Source: Capillidium heterosporum (taxonomy: Eukaryota > Entomophthoromycota > Entomophthoromycetes > Entomophthorales > Capillidiaceae). From it: a stretch of 64,000 bases of DNA. Below the pieces are notes generated by a model that saw only the letters and a list, made by a program, of their open reading frames with translations, did not search any database and was not told where the DNA came from. The stretch is from contig WBMQ01000001.1 in assembly GCA_016630905.1 (NCBI GenBank), forward strand, positions 62,001 through 126,000. Direction: 5' to 3'. Below, in pieces: positions 1-10,883 of this stretch; positions within the stretch are counted from its first letter, which is position 1, and the number at the start of each line of letters is the position of its first letter. The translations under genes and the position numbers were made by a program.

Positions 1-1
1 A

Positions 2-330
2 TCGCAGTTGGTTCAAAAACTAGAAGTAGTTGATGAGCTTGATAACTGGATATTTGAAAATAACCACCTAAGCAAATAGCCGTCTAGAAAGACATACTCA
101 CTGCAACTAAGCTTAACCAATATATGTGCAAATTAAAATATTTGATGGTTGGGACTTACGCTTTAGGAGACATTTTAAACACTTGAGTTTGAGAGAAGGG
201 ATAGTTTTAAATTTCCTCAGGAATTTTAAATTTGTTGAGAGTTTGAAGTTTGAACCAGGCCCTAACGAAAAAGTTTTGGGATTCCTATAATACTATTGGA
301 TACTTTTAAAGAATTTACTAAATTTTTGAA
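2..330 (+). pseudogene. Fragment of an F-box/LRR-like family gene, running in from the left edge
   Basis: An open frame enters from the left edge and stops at 77-79; its last 25 residues (ending IFENNHLSK) read like a helical protein C-terminus. About 60 bases later two overlapping plus-strand frames carry leucine-rich stretches (LKYLMV; HFKHLSLREG; FVESLKFEPG) resembling the leucine-rich parts of the decayed genes near 14.6 and 44.2 kb. No single frame joins them. The simplest reading is the remnant of an F-box/LRR-like gene, possibly with an unrelated short C-terminal exon at 2-79. Seen: the frames and leucine pattern. Inferred: family membership. No catalytic or zinc motif is visible. Confidence 0.3.
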
Positions 331-1453
331 GACTCTAGCACCAATCAAGCTCCCCGATTAAAGTTTTTATTCGAAATCTGTAAAATAAATTGATGGAAAC
401 TGATATTGACTACCTATTTATAAAGATATCTTATATACGGGGATGAAAGCTATCTAAATTCATATGTACTGGAATGTCAATGGTTTACAAATAAAAACTG
501 AATTTCAAGTCTGCATCAACTTTTTTGGTTTTTATAAAATTTATATGCATGACAACAGTTCAAGGAAACGAAAGCTAGCTATAAAGCTCCTTGAAGCAAA
601 CTATGGATAGAATAATAAAAGCTTTTGTTTCAAATGGTTGCAAGTTTATTGAAATACATTTAGGTTTTATTACAAAGGATCCAACATCTTACAAAATACA
701 TATAGCTCAACTAGTATCTTTTAACTTTGATAGTATTTTATACTGTTACTAAATCAGTACCTAACCAAGCACCATCAGAAAGATTTCATTCAAGTAAACT
801 TTTGCTACTTCTTATTTGAGATATCCAAGCAGTATTTGCTATCCCTATAAACTATAGGGCAGGAAAGGTTTTCTACGACGTGATCCTTCGATTTACATTG
901 ATATCTACCACCGTATACTCAAGTCTATGTTTGCTAACTATTTAATTTAACAGGGTTAAATATTTAATGCCTTGAGCTTTAATTTGCAAAGTAACAAGCT
1001 GAAAGATGCCCTAATAAACTTTATCTATCTATCAAATTAAAGTTTAGATTCAAACCAAGCCATCCTATGAAAGTGAGCCAAAATTCAGGGACTTAGTTGA
1101 GTAGGAAATGGACAATTATATATAAGATTCAGATTTAAAGTAGAGGACTACGTCGCAAAAGTAGGATAATGTACAACATCAAACTTGCATAGCAGCTTTA
1201 TGTTGAGAGCATAATTAACTAGTAATCAATGCTTATCCATGGTTTCCTTGGAAGCGACTTTAACCACTTCCACCTACGGGCATCCAGTGAAGTTACCGTA
1301 AATCTGCTTCGACTTGTAGTTTTGCACCACCCATTTAAAAAACACTATCTTTAATACTATTCCTGCTTTTCAAAAATCTAAGTGTAGGTGGATGGGCTTA
1401 TTAGATAAATTGTAAACAGATCTAAGTTGACGCTTAACTTCTTAAGATAAATT
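331..1453. other. AT-rich intergenic stretch
   Basis: I found no coding frame, RNA gene or clear repeat here on either strand. The right end abuts the 3' end of the first gene of the secreted-protein array. Confidence 0.5.
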
Positions 1454-2345
1454 TCAGTGCCTATATTCATCATTATGTTTGCTATGGTGTTTATCCTCTC
1501 CATCGTCATTCCTTTTCTTTTCGTGACCCGAATCTTTAAATCTAAACCCCCTCTTAAGTACTTATAAAAAGAAAAACTTTAATATCCAACCTATACTTCC
1601 CAAAGCTTATACTTATCCTTCCTTTGATACAATACATGCCTTTCTGAATACATATAATATTCCTAATCCCTGTTTTAGCCTTTGAGCTAATATACGGTTA
1701 GATATAAGCAATAGTTCGACTGAAGTTGCTAGTTATTGTCGCTTATATCTACCACCCTCTCAATTCAAATGCTGCTCTTTAGAGCCATCATCTTTGAGAT
1801 ATTCAATTGAACAGAGAACGATACTCTGAAATATTTCCTAAATAATTTTGGCAGTTTTTTACCACTGGTGAATGTGAAGTGATATTTTACTGCCTCTCTA
1901 GTATACTAAAATTAGCTGGTAAATATATCTTGCACCAGAACCGCTGTATTTTGAATATAGTAAAGCCCTCAGCTTCTGCTGAGATCGTAGCCTTATGCTT
2001 TGGACATTTAGATGCAACAGGGCAGAAATACCTGTCCTTGCGATAGTGGAGGTAATTAGGATCCAGTTCCAAGTACTTGATGAAGAAATTGATCTTTCCA
2101 AAATGTCTATGGTTCTGGATGGGGAGGGAGTAGTGATATATAGAAATTACATCGATCTACAAGATTTCTTTCAAAATAATTCCCGAATATAGGTGTTGGT
2201 TCATTTTCAGGAAAGAGAAGTTCGGATTGGCTTTGAGCGTGGATATTTAAGCATAGAAAGTAAATCATATAAAGAATGCGTTAGGTTAATAAATATTATT
2301 GGGAATCAGCGGTAAGGAAGCAGTTAAAAACAGTGGAAGCTTCAT
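1454..2345 (-). pseudogene. First copy of a tandem secreted-protein family, probably decayed
   Basis: This is clearly related to the two genes that follow at 3.8-4.7 and 5.2-6.1 kb. It starts with MKLPLFLTASLPLIP (signal-peptide-like) and has the exon encoding IFGNYFERNL, the core exon with YLELDPNYLHYRKD and paired cysteines, a piece matching the next exon (FTFTSGKKLPK), the short GMYCIKGR exon and a charged tail containing KDSGHEKK. Two donors that are GT in the sisters have lost the GT here: after the signal exon, where CCTGGTAA is replaced by CCCAATAA, and after the CIKGR exon, where GTAAG is replaced by ATAAG. The stretch that should bridge the core and CIKGR exons contains stops. I therefore call it a pseudogene; a rearranged but working gene with different introns is possible. 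Confidence 0.6.
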
Positions 2346-2886
2346 ATTCATATGTTTTAAAATATATTGAAATATACTATTCGTAGCTTTATACTAGTCT
2401 ATAGAATTTCCCAAATCACAGTTTAAAGCAGTGGTATTCAATCTTGAGAAATATATCTTTGTTTGTTTATCAAACAGTAAAAATCATTGAGACATGCCAA
2501 AAGTCCAAATACTAGCAAATTTGATATATATTTGAGAGATTAAATAATACAGGCCTAGGGCTACAGTCATTTAGATCCTAAAGTTTTTAATTGATATATT
2601 TGCTTTGGATAGGTAGCAAAGGTATTTTCACTTCATTGAGTTATATGGTTAGCACATGCAGCTGTTATCAGATATGGAATAGAACTAGTTAATATCATTA
2701 AAGAAATTTTGCAACGTTGGCTATCAATTTGATGCGGCATCAAGCTTCTACTTTATGAGATAACCACAGGTGTAGTAAATTGCAAAGCTCCAAGTTTCTT
2801 TGGCCTTTAGATCCAATATCTTTTGTGAATTGATGTATTTGTTTAGCGTATATATATATAATAACACTTTTATCTTTAGTCATCCT

Positions 2887-3186
2887 TTACCTAAGATACT
2901 TTGATTTCTTCAGCCCAACCATTTCTATCTGTCGGAACTTTTGAATATGTTGAGGTTCTAAGTAGTTGGAATTCAGTTCACTAGCCAATACCTTCATTTT
3001 GGTACGGGAATCTACAACGAGGACTAGTGCCTCTAATTTCGCTATGGATAAAGCGTACACAAGAAGCTTTTTGTATATAGGCAGAGTGAATAAAATTAAT
3101 GCAATTAATTTAATAAGTGACAAATTTTGGTAGTTCAAATCTAAAGGAAATGATAGTAAATTTCTGAACTGATCAGTGGTAGTCAA
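2887..3186 (-). CDS. Hypothetical leucine-rich protein or fragment, 99 aa
   Basis: An uninterrupted 99-codon frame rich in Leu, Ile and Lys (NLSLIKLIALILF; KLEALVLVVDS). The spacing of leucines recalls the leucine-rich segments of the F-box/LRR-like remnants elsewhere in the window, and it may be a stray C-terminal part of that family. There is no F-box and no clear continuation upstream. It lies between the first and second members of the secreted-protein array. It could also be a chance frame in AT-rich DNA. Confidence 0.3.
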   Translation of the reverse strand: MTTTDQFRNLLSFPLDLNYQNLSLIKLIALILFTLPIYKKLLVYALSIAKLEALVLVVDSRTKMKVLASELNSNYLEPQHIQKFRQIEMVGLKKSKYLR

Positions 3187-3807
3187 TCATTGAAAATCTA
3201 TTTCAATTTGAATTTCGAAAAGTAGAATAAACTGACAATATAGAAACTATGCTAGAGCTATTCGTTGTGTTAGAGTACTTTTTAGATCCATATGAGTATA
3301 ACTTCTTTAATAAAGTCATTTTGTAGAATTTTTATACAACACATAGTAATTGAGTAGACAAATACCATAAGCATCCGATGTATTAGTCGATAGCTTTTGG
3401 CAACTGATCTATTCAGCTTCCAAGCCATCAGGTATATTGATCAGACATAGATATAAAAATTTATGCGATGACTATCTAGAGGTCCTTTTACCTACTTTTT
3501 AGTTTCCCATCCACCTAACTCTATCTTTCCTCTATAATATTGATTCAAGTCAAGGTTTGTAAGATCAAATTCATCATCCTGGTCTAAACATGAATTGAAA
3601 ATCGATTAATATAGTAGATCGAAAGTTATTTTAAACTTTTATATGAAATTTTTTAATTCCTCTTAGAATTGTATATGGCTAATAAGTATAAATAATTCAA
3701 AAGTCCCTTATAAAGTAGACATACTGCTTCAAAGTTTAGTTGTAGGTTGTCATTTATTAATTTTAAAGTTCATGTACAACGACTTTGCTTCAGCAGCATA
3801 CTACTTG

Positions 3808-4717
3808 CTATTGAAATCCATCGATGGTTTCATCACTGTTATCACCAACATCTTTGCTTGTAGTCTTAGATTCTGGTTCCAAGGTCAAGTACTTTGCAAA
3901 AGAGGAAAAAAGTTAGCATCCAATCTATATATTAGAAACTTCTACTTACTCTACCCTTGATACGACACTTTTTATCGTGGGCACAGACTAAATTATCGAA
4001 TCCACTCTTTTCGTTCACGCTACAAGTAAAGATAGGTTAAAGTAGGGCAATTAATTTGCATTTACCAATCCTTATCTGATGCACATTGACTCTCTTGTCG
4101 AACCAAGTACCTTTCGATAATTTTGTCGTCGAGCCCTAGCTCACTGGAATGTAGAGAACTATTTAGTATAGGTTTCCATATCATCTTGGCAATTTTGGTA
4201 CCGCTAATCAAGGTGACATGTAGCCTCTTGGTAGTCCTAATTTCCCAATATTTTATCAAAATTTTGAAACTTATATCTAGCTTTACTTCTCTTTAAACAC
4301 GGTAAAGTTGCCAGTCTCAGGGACATCGTTAAATTGGACATTTTTGCAGGCTTTGCCATGACATTTCAACTTATTGGTTCGAAAATAGGAGTAGTCGGGA
4401 TCCAATTCAAGTCGAGTTATGGTGAAGTGAACTTCCTTCTCTTTAAGTTGAGTGTCCTAAAATTTAGAGAGGTTAGGAATTTTAGTAAAAATAGTCGTAC
4501 GTCGTAAGTTTCTATATAATTGCCAACAAACTGCTGGAAGGCATTATCGGTTAGTTGTTCCAGATCGGCCGAGATGGTAGTTGGTTTGGGCTTATGTCGA
4601 TGCCTGAATCGACAAAGTATGCCTGGATATTGAGAGTGGGATTAGAAAGGATGTTCTATGGAGCCAAGGCTTACCGGTGATTAAATAAAAGTGAACAATT
4701 AAAGGTAGTAGCTTCAT
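3808..4717 (-). CDS. Tandem secreted cysteine-bearing protein, second copy (6 exons)
   Basis: I do not recognise the family. The start MKLLPLIVHFYLIT is a short hydrophobic leader; the product is about 219 aa. Six exons are joined by introns of about 44-60 nt, all GT-AG. In order: leader; an exon ending GNYIETYD; a core exon with LELDPDYSYFRTNK, then CHGKAC; an exon with HVTLISGTKIAKMIW and a lone Cys; a short exon with VCAHDKKCRIKGR; and a Ser/Thr/Asp-rich tail (YLTLEPESKTTSK). Exon borders and phases agree with the third copy, which supports the model. Cysteines could pair if the protein is secreted. Same-strand relatives on both sides indicate tandem duplication. Secretion is inferred only from the leader; an effector, wall or defence role is speculation. 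Confidence 0.75.
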
Positions 4718-5229
4718 GGTTGTATATTTTTGTAAAAGCAGGCTGAAAATTTTATTCGAAAACAAATATTGGTTTTAATTTTTTGCCGATCATGTAGACA
4801 AATTGCAAATTAGGGTTGGAATAGTTTCAGTAGGGTGATCCTCATATTAAAATCCCATATCTAAGCACTTGAATTTTCTAATAGATGTTCAATAGTAAAT
4901 TGAATTATAATTAAATATCGGAAATTTTACTTATCTAAAGTGACTATTTGGAAGTTTAATTTGTATAAAAGTAATTTACTGTATAGCTGAAAAATTAGCT
5001 TCCAGTAAGGTATTGGGTGTGAAAGTCGTAATAGACGATGCCTTTTTAGATATTTAAAAGATATTATTAAATTTTATAGTGATTCTACAGGTATTTTTAA
5101 ATTATCTTCCAAGTGAACTTTAGTTATTAATAAACCTAGTCGATCTATTCAACATTAAAAATATAGGTGCCACTATATAAAATAGAGCTCCATTATAAAT
5201 CGATATAGCTTAAACAAATGTATTTAAAG

Positions 5230-6126
5230 TTAGTCTTCTTCCTCTTCTTCAGTATCAGTATGACCTGAATCCTTAGATTTGGGTCCGGTCAAGTACTTTA
5301 TAAAAAAGAAATAGGTAAGTTGGTTTCAAACCCATATATAATAGCATGAAAACTTACCCTACCCTTGATACGACATATCCCGTCATGAGCACAAACAAGA
5401 TCAACAAGTCCATTTCTCTTCTTGACGCTATAATATTGTTAACTAGCTTTGAGTATTCAAAACTTTACCAATCCATGTCATACTCGCAGTTACTGCCCCA
5501 TTGAACTAAACTCCGTTTTACTACCTTATCTTCTTGATCAACTTCAATAGATTTAATTAAATGAAATAGAACTGGGGTCCAAATCATCTTGGTAACTTTG
5601 TTACCGCTAGTTAAGATGACATGGAACCGGACAGGTTGGAATTTGGAGTAATCAGTCGATCTGTTATCCTAAAAGTTAGATTTTCAATAGTATACAAGAC
5701 GCGGTTACTTTTCCTTAAGGATGGTGAAGCTCCCACTCTCGTCGGGGTTGGCAATTCGAATGGTTAGGCAGATTTTTCCCCGACACTCGAACTTGTTCCT
5801 TCGGAAGTAAGTGTGGTCGGCATCTAGTTCGAGGTGCTGGATATAGAAATGGTAACCATCCTCGACTTTTGATTCCTATAGGTTTAAATTGGTTAAATAT
5901 GTCGGTAGAAGTGATTGTTTTATTGTACATCGTAGTATTCTATATAATTCCCCAGAAATTGCTTGAAGATGGCATCTGAAACTGGTTCCAATATGGGCTC
6001 AACAGCGGATTTGCACAATATACCTAGTAGACGTGGATTTATAAAAATTTTGAAAAAATTGAATGTAAATAAGGAATTACCAGGAATCAACTGTAGGAAG
6101 ACAATCCAGAATGGTAGTGGTTGCAT
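5230..6126 (-). CDS. Tandem secreted cysteine-bearing protein, third copy (6 exons)
   Basis: Paralogue of the 3.8-4.7 kb gene with the same exon plan. It starts MQPLPFWIVFLQLIPG, a hydrophobic leader, followed by GILCKSAVEP and GNYIEYYD. The core exon has LELDADHTYFRRNKFEC and CRGKIC, then HVILTSGNKVTKMIW, then VCAHDGICRIKGR, and an acidic tail ending EEEEED. The intron after ILKEK needs the ATAACAG acceptor to keep frame; with it the protein continues STDYSKFQ. All introns are then GT-AG. The central region is better conserved than the tails, suggesting a folded core with free C-termini. Function unknown. A same-strand 77-codon frame at 6077-6310 overlaps the leader and is probably not coding. 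Confidence 0.75.
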
Positions 6127-7086
6127 CTTGCGTAGATTTTCTTAAAATATATAGATTGAGGGCAACAATTATAGTTTTATATTGGATAGCAGTCTTTTGA
6201 CAATTCCAACTTTTGCCGATCTTTGAAAGCAAATTGCAAATTAGTCTTAGACAAATTTGCTTCTTTGTGCTCCCAACTTTGATATCTAAATTCACTTTAA
6301 TAAGCTGCATCCTCTATCAAATTTGATGGCCATACTCCAGCACTGTTCTTTTATACGATTTAAAAATATTTGAGGTTATATAGCAAGATTTTAAGTCAGC
6401 ACTCCCAGTAAGATGTCTTGGCCAGCTTTAGAATATATGTAATACCTGTATATTGAATTTCGAGCTGTCGGAGACTCCAATCAGCTGTAGTGAAATATAT
6501 AGCTTATTCAAAAGGTTGAATGCCATCATTCCTATTGCAACTTTTAGGAATAATAATATGATGCAGCAAAAAAGATGGTTACTAAAGTGAAAAATCGATA
6601 GATGCAACGCTATACTATTGTTTTCTATACGTCTTTGTAAATTAAGCTAAAGTACAAGCTACCTTTTCAACTTGTTGCTATTAACAAAATAATAATAAAC
6701 TTCTCATATGTTACAATTACAGTATACTGATAAAAATTGTTGAGTTTATAAAGCTAATTCGATTGGTAAGGTTTGTACTACAAGTGTATAGCTGGTAAAA
6801 GTTAATATAGCCTTCAATTTGATCACTATCAATCAAATCTATTTAAGCTTGGTAGACTATTGGTGCGATTTACTAACAATGGGTAGATCTAAAGCACATA
6901 AAGTATTGGGAAGGAAACCGACCTGAAAAGTATTAAGGGAGTCGGTACAAGATATATAGCTATTTTATTAAAATGTACTTGATAAAGTTCTTTTAAACCA
7001 CAAGCCACTATTGCAAATAATTACTTGAAAACAATATACATATACCATGATGAAAATCCTTACTAAAACATAAAAATATCCAATGT
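6127..7086. other. Intergenic stretch between the secreted-protein array and RpiB
   Basis: Apart from an overlapping chance frame up to 6310 (minus), I see no coding signal, RNA gene or repeat. It should contain the promoter of the third array gene (left end) and the 3' end of the RpiB transcript (right end). Confidence 0.45.
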
Positions 7087-7736
7087 TTAATGTACGTTAT
7101 CCAACTTTAAAACTCGTAAACAGTGGTGCTGCCCATCGAACTTGAAGTTCAAAAAGGTATCTACCACCTCCTTAGCTTGTTCAAATTGCAATACCCGTGC
7201 ACCTAGGGCAATGACATTGGCATCGTTATGCTTTGTATATTAAAAAATAGTAGAATATTAGTCTTGCTGAAAACATAAAAGGAAAACTTACTCTACGCGC
7301 CATCTCAGCAGTAAAGTTGTTGTGACATAACGCACATCGTATACCTTCTACCTTGTTGGCAGCTATGGAGATACCTATACCTGAACCGCATACTAAGATT
7401 CCTAAAGGTTTAGAAGTTTCTTTTTTGGCTATGAGGTCATGACATAAAGCTTGGGCAATGTCGGGGTAGTCGCACTATTTTCTCATAAAAAGTAAAGCTA
7501 AGATTGCAAAATAATAAAACTTACGCGTTCTTTGTTAAAGGTACCGAAATCTTGTAAAGGAATTTGAGAATGTTGGGTTTGCAGGTAGGTTTTTAGTTGC
7601 TCTTTGAGTTCATAACCTAAAGGAAAAATTAATGTTGAGGAAACTTAAAATTCGAAAAGCTACCGGCATGGTCGGAACCTATCAATAGATGGCTGGGTGG
7701 GTAGGTGTAAGAGAAGTAGTTGAGTTGTTCTTCCAT
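7087..7736 (-). CDS. Ribose-5-phosphate isomerase B (RpiB/LacAB family)
   Basis: Predicted to interconvert ribose 5-phosphate and ribulose 5-phosphate in the cytosol (pentose phosphate pathway), or a related sugar phosphate. Four exons. The substrate-loop start LLIGSDHAG is followed across an intron by YELKEQL; then GTFNKER and CDYPDIA; then [17 protein letters not shown] with the Cys that family members use as catalytic base; the last exon has [12 protein letters not shown], another hallmark. It ends VLKLDNVH. Introns are GT-AG with spliced phases that keep the family sequence. The start chosen is MEEQLNYF; an upstream in-frame ATG at 7838 would add 34 residues and is less likely. It diverges from the chitinase gene over about 200 bp, so the two may share control. 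Confidence 0.9.
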
Positions 7737-7936
7737 AGTTTTCTGGTTGTTGCTAAAGTTTTTGAAAGTTTGTAGAACTGGAAACTTGCTCCAACTTCTA
7801 TTCCATTTGGCAAGATTGATTACGAAAGTAAACGTCATTGTTGATCCTAGATTTGAAAAAGAGAAAACTGGTAGCTGGTTTAGAATTGAGATATTTGAAT
7901 ACTACAGCTTTTGCATTGGAAAGAGATAAAGGAATT
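7737..7936. promoter_or_regulatory. Divergent promoter of RpiB and the chitinase
   Basis: About 200 bp separate the two preferred start codons on opposite strands, so both promoters must lie here. I see no clear TATA box or named operator. If the upstream RpiB start at 7838 is used the shared region shrinks to about 100 bp. Confidence 0.5.
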
Positions 7937-9306
7937 ATGAACTACCCGAAAATAATAGGTTACTACAGCAATTGGTCTATCTACGATAAGAAGTTTGAGC
8001 TGTTCAACTTACCTATAAACAAGTTAACCCATATCAACTATGCATTTGCCAAAATTGACGACAACTTTAATTTACAACCTTCGGATCCTTGGGCAGGTAA
8101 TTTACCTTTGTTTTATTTCTCTTCACTTATATACTTGTTCTTTTTCTTTTCTAAAATAGATTTAGAGCGACCTTCACCTCGAAACAATCAAATTTTAGGA
8201 AACTACAGAGAGTTAAATGAAGTTAATGGGTACGTGCGACAAACTAACCCCAACCTTAAAAGCTTAATATCGGTTGGTGGTTGGACTCTAAGCGATAAGT
8301 TTTCAACCATGTGTTCCAACTTTGAGAGTCGTAAGGTATTTATCGACAGTGTAGTTAAGTTTTTGAAAGAGTATAAGTTCGATGGGATAGGTAATACTTT
8401 TGATTAGAAAAGTTTAAAACTAAATTTACTTTATTTTCAAATAGATATCGATTGGGAGTTTCCAGGTAAACTATTTGACTTTATAATTTTCTTATGACTA
8501 TGCTTTATATAGTTGTTGGTGGTCTAGATACGAATACTAGATCTCCTAACGATGGCGAAAATTTGTTACTATTAGTCCAGGAACTACGTCAAGCTTTAAA
8601 CCATCATAAAACCCAGTTCAATGCAAGCTACCTTATCACCTTGGCGATATCGGCTTCCCCCTACAACTACCAACATTATAAACTAAAGGAGATGGCAAAT
8701 TGGTGTGATTGGTTTAACGTCATGACTTATGGTAGCTTTTTATATCCTACCTACTCAAACGTTTACTTTTTCCAAATAGATTTTTCTGGTAGTTGGTCTT
8801 CAAGCATCGAGTATCACAGCAACCTCTTTGGAGACAGTAGGTGTAACTCCAACTTGAGCTGTGACGCAGCTATGCAAAGTTTCATAAGCTCGGGAGTTGC
8901 ACCTTGGCAGCTGGTGCTAGGTTTACCTTTCTACGGTCGTGGATTCCAAGGCTTCCCATCCCCACCAACCCTGCATGACCTCCCTCTAGGCTTACCTTAT
9001 AGCTGTCTACCTCCCAACCAACCAGAAGCTGGCATCTTCCAATTTAAAGAGTTACATACTATGAGTAAGGATACAAATAGTTGGAGGAAGGTATATGACT
9101 ACAAGTCGGGTGCTGTAGCTTTATTAAATACCGACAGCTGTAACGTGCATGAAAATAAGGTTATTTTCTACGACGACGAGATTATTATTGGCATAAAGGG
9201 AGAATACATCAAGCAGCGAGGACTAGGTGGTGCTATGATATGGGAAGTCTATGGCGACTGCAGCAATTTATTAGTCGATAGTTTAATTCAATCCTTTATA
9301 AAATAA
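7937..9306 (+). CDS. GH18 chitinase
   Basis: Predicted endo- or exochitinase hydrolysing beta-1,4-N-acetylglucosamine chains. Five exons. The start MNYPKIIGYYSNW opens the first beta strand of the GH18 barrel. Then KLTHINYAFAKI; SLISVGGWTLSDKF (the SxGG strand); and, only after removal of two introns, the catalytic FDGIDIDWEFP (DxxDxDxE with the acid Glu). A further intron inside the MTY strand must be removed to give MTYDFSGSW. Later GLPFYGRGF and GGAMIWEVYGDC complete the barrel. An upstream in-frame ATG at 7838 does not add a signal peptide, and none is visible at the chosen start. The product therefore looks cytosolic or non-classically exported, unusual for a digestive chitinase. It diverges from RpiB. 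Confidence 0.92.
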
Positions 9307-9338
9307 AGTATAATTGATATTTTAAAAGATGCTTTTAT

Positions 9339-10547
9339 TTATAATAAACAATCCAGATGCCTACCTACCATCAACATAGCTGGTTTAGGTATTTCAATCT
9401 CGGCAAATTTTTCCAAAAGTTCTTTCAAGCTATAGATTTGACATTTCATGTTCTCCAAACTTACATTCGATATGATAGCTAGTTTACATTCGTCAGGGTA
9501 TTCTAGCAACTTCAACCTCAACAGCAATTTTTCAAACTGGTTGGAGAACATGGCAAAACATAGGTTCCTCCTACTACTGTATTTAGGTATCTCCGATAAA
9601 CTTAGTTCGTTAGTCGTACCTGTCAATAAGAGGAGTTGATCGTTGGAATAACGTAAAGTTAGTGGCAGATTATTCAAGGTGGGACCTGCTAGTAGACTGG
9701 ATATGCCGGGGACTATGTTGACTTGATACCCTAAGGTTCGGTAGAACTCCAACTCTTCACCTGATCTCCCAAAGACGAAAGGATCGCCACCCTTCAACCG
9801 AACTACACGTTTGCCTTGACTTAGGGCAACTTTTCCCCATTCGTTGAGTTGGTTTTGGGCTTGGGTAGCGTTGCCTAAGAACTTGTTGGCGAACTTGATC
9901 TCGCAGGTGGTCAAGTTCAAAATTTCTGGACCTACCAGCTTGTCACTTAGGATTAGGTCGCAACTTTGGATGAGGTGTTTAGCTTTCAAGGTCAATAAGT
10001 CTAGGGAACCGGGTCCTGCTCCCACTAAGTAGATTTGATCCTTTATTAGGTTGGTGCTGGTTGATAGTGTTGAGTTTATGGAACTGGTATCTTTGGATAT
10101 GTAGCCTTCGTCCTCTAGATTTGAAGGTTCCGATTTGGTATGTGCCAAAGTTTTGGTGTATAACAATGCTAGATCTTCCAGCCATATATCAGAGAGCTGG
10201 TAGTTGAACGGTGCAAATAGTTTTACTTTGTAAGTGGAAAGCTTGGGCAACAGGGTATCGAGGTTCAAAGCAGGATCGGTGATAAATAGGAAATCACTGT
10301 CGTAGAGGTCTTTATCTTGAAGCGGCCTATTAATTATACCTTTGGAGGCTGATATCAAGTTTGTGGATGTAGGAAGCCAAACTATAGTATCGAACTTTGG
10401 TTTGCAAAAGTCGTAGAACTTTTGACCAATTCGACTGTTGCCTAGTAGGACCAGCTTACTGCGTTTGGGTTTGTAAAGTATAGTCAACGGTGCAACTGTA
10501 GCTTCATCGTGTAGGGAATGTTGGGGCCGTGTAGCTAAATCTAACAT
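9339..10547 (-). CDS. MET1: Uroporphyrinogen-III C-methyltransferase (Met1/CysG-like), siroheme synthesis
   Basis: Single exon, 402 aa. It uses S-adenosylmethionine to methylate uroporphyrinogen III to precorrin-2, the first committed step toward siroheme, the cofactor of sulfite reductase. The C-terminal half (from about residue 170) is a tetrapyrrole methylase: IYLVGAGPGSLDLLTLKA, LILSDKLV, RVVRLKGGDPFVFGRSGEE and VPGISSLLAGP are the family motifs. The N-terminal 140 residues resemble the NAD-binding part of siroheme synthases (KLVLLGNSRIGQKF), as in yeast Met1; I cannot tell whether it is active. It is shorter than the roughly 590-residue S. cerevisiae protein. It is tail-to-tail with the chitinase, 32 bp apart. 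Confidence 0.93.
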   Translation of the reverse strand: MLDLATRPQHSLHDEATVAPLTILYKPKRSKLVLLGNSRIGQKFYDFCKPKFDTIVWLPTSTNLISASKGIINRPLQDKDLYDSDFLFITDPALNLDTLLPKLSTYKVKLFAPFNYQLSDIWLEDLALLYTKTLAHTKSEPSNLEDEGYISKDTSSINSTLSTSTNLIKDQIYLVGAGPGSLDLLTLKAKHLIQSCDLILSDKLVGPEILNLTTCEIKFANKFLGNATQAQNQLNEWGKVALSQGKRVVRLKGGDPFVFGRSGEELEFYRTLGYQVNIVPGISSLLAGPTLNNLPLTLRYSNDQLLLLTGTTNELSLSEIPKYSSRRNLCFAMFSNQFEKLLLRLKLLEYPDECKLAIISNVSLENMKCQIYSLKELLEKFAEIEIPKPAMLMVGRHLDCLL

Positions 10548-10700
10548 ATCTCTTTATTTCTTCTTTACGATCTACTTCTTGTATAAATTCCTTTAAGGAA
10601 AATTTTCTCGAGAGTACTATGGCTATCTACCTTTTATACCTTCCTACATGTTAAACCTTGAAGTTTGTAAACATTTCATGCTGATGCGACGTAATACTTT

Positions 10701-10883
10701 TTGGAAATGATACCTAAATCGGTAGAGATGGTACCATCATCTCAAAAGAGATTAGATTTCAATTTAGATGGGTTTAGATTATTAATGAGTCAGCTTAGCC
10801 AATTAGTCGCAAGCTGGATAAAAACGATTCTAGATTCTAAATCGGTTCAAGATAGGCGTCGTGTATCTCAGGAAGAGCAGTAG
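10701..10883 (+). CDS. Hypothetical small protein or first exon, 60 aa
   Basis: A 60-codon frame (starts MEMIPKSVEMVPSSQ, ends RRRVSQEEQ) that diverges from the methyltransferase gene. Composition is protein-like, with a leucine-rich amphipathic middle and a charged end. I do not recognise it, and I could not join it convincingly to a later exon. It may equally be a chance frame. Confidence 0.25.
   Translation: MEMIPKSVEMVPSSQKRLDFNLDGFRLLMSQLSQLVASWIKTILDSKSVQDRRRVSQEEQ

Noticed and set aside
5640-5720. Frame break after ILKEK in the third array gene
   Set aside because: Using the downstream ATAACAG acceptor restores the frame and the alignment to the second copy.
8096-8160. Hydrophobic insert LPLFYFSSLIYLFFFF in the chitinase as a membrane segment
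   Set aside because: It is translated intron: GTAATTTACC to AAATAG has good splice sites, and removal gives the continuous GH18 sequence.
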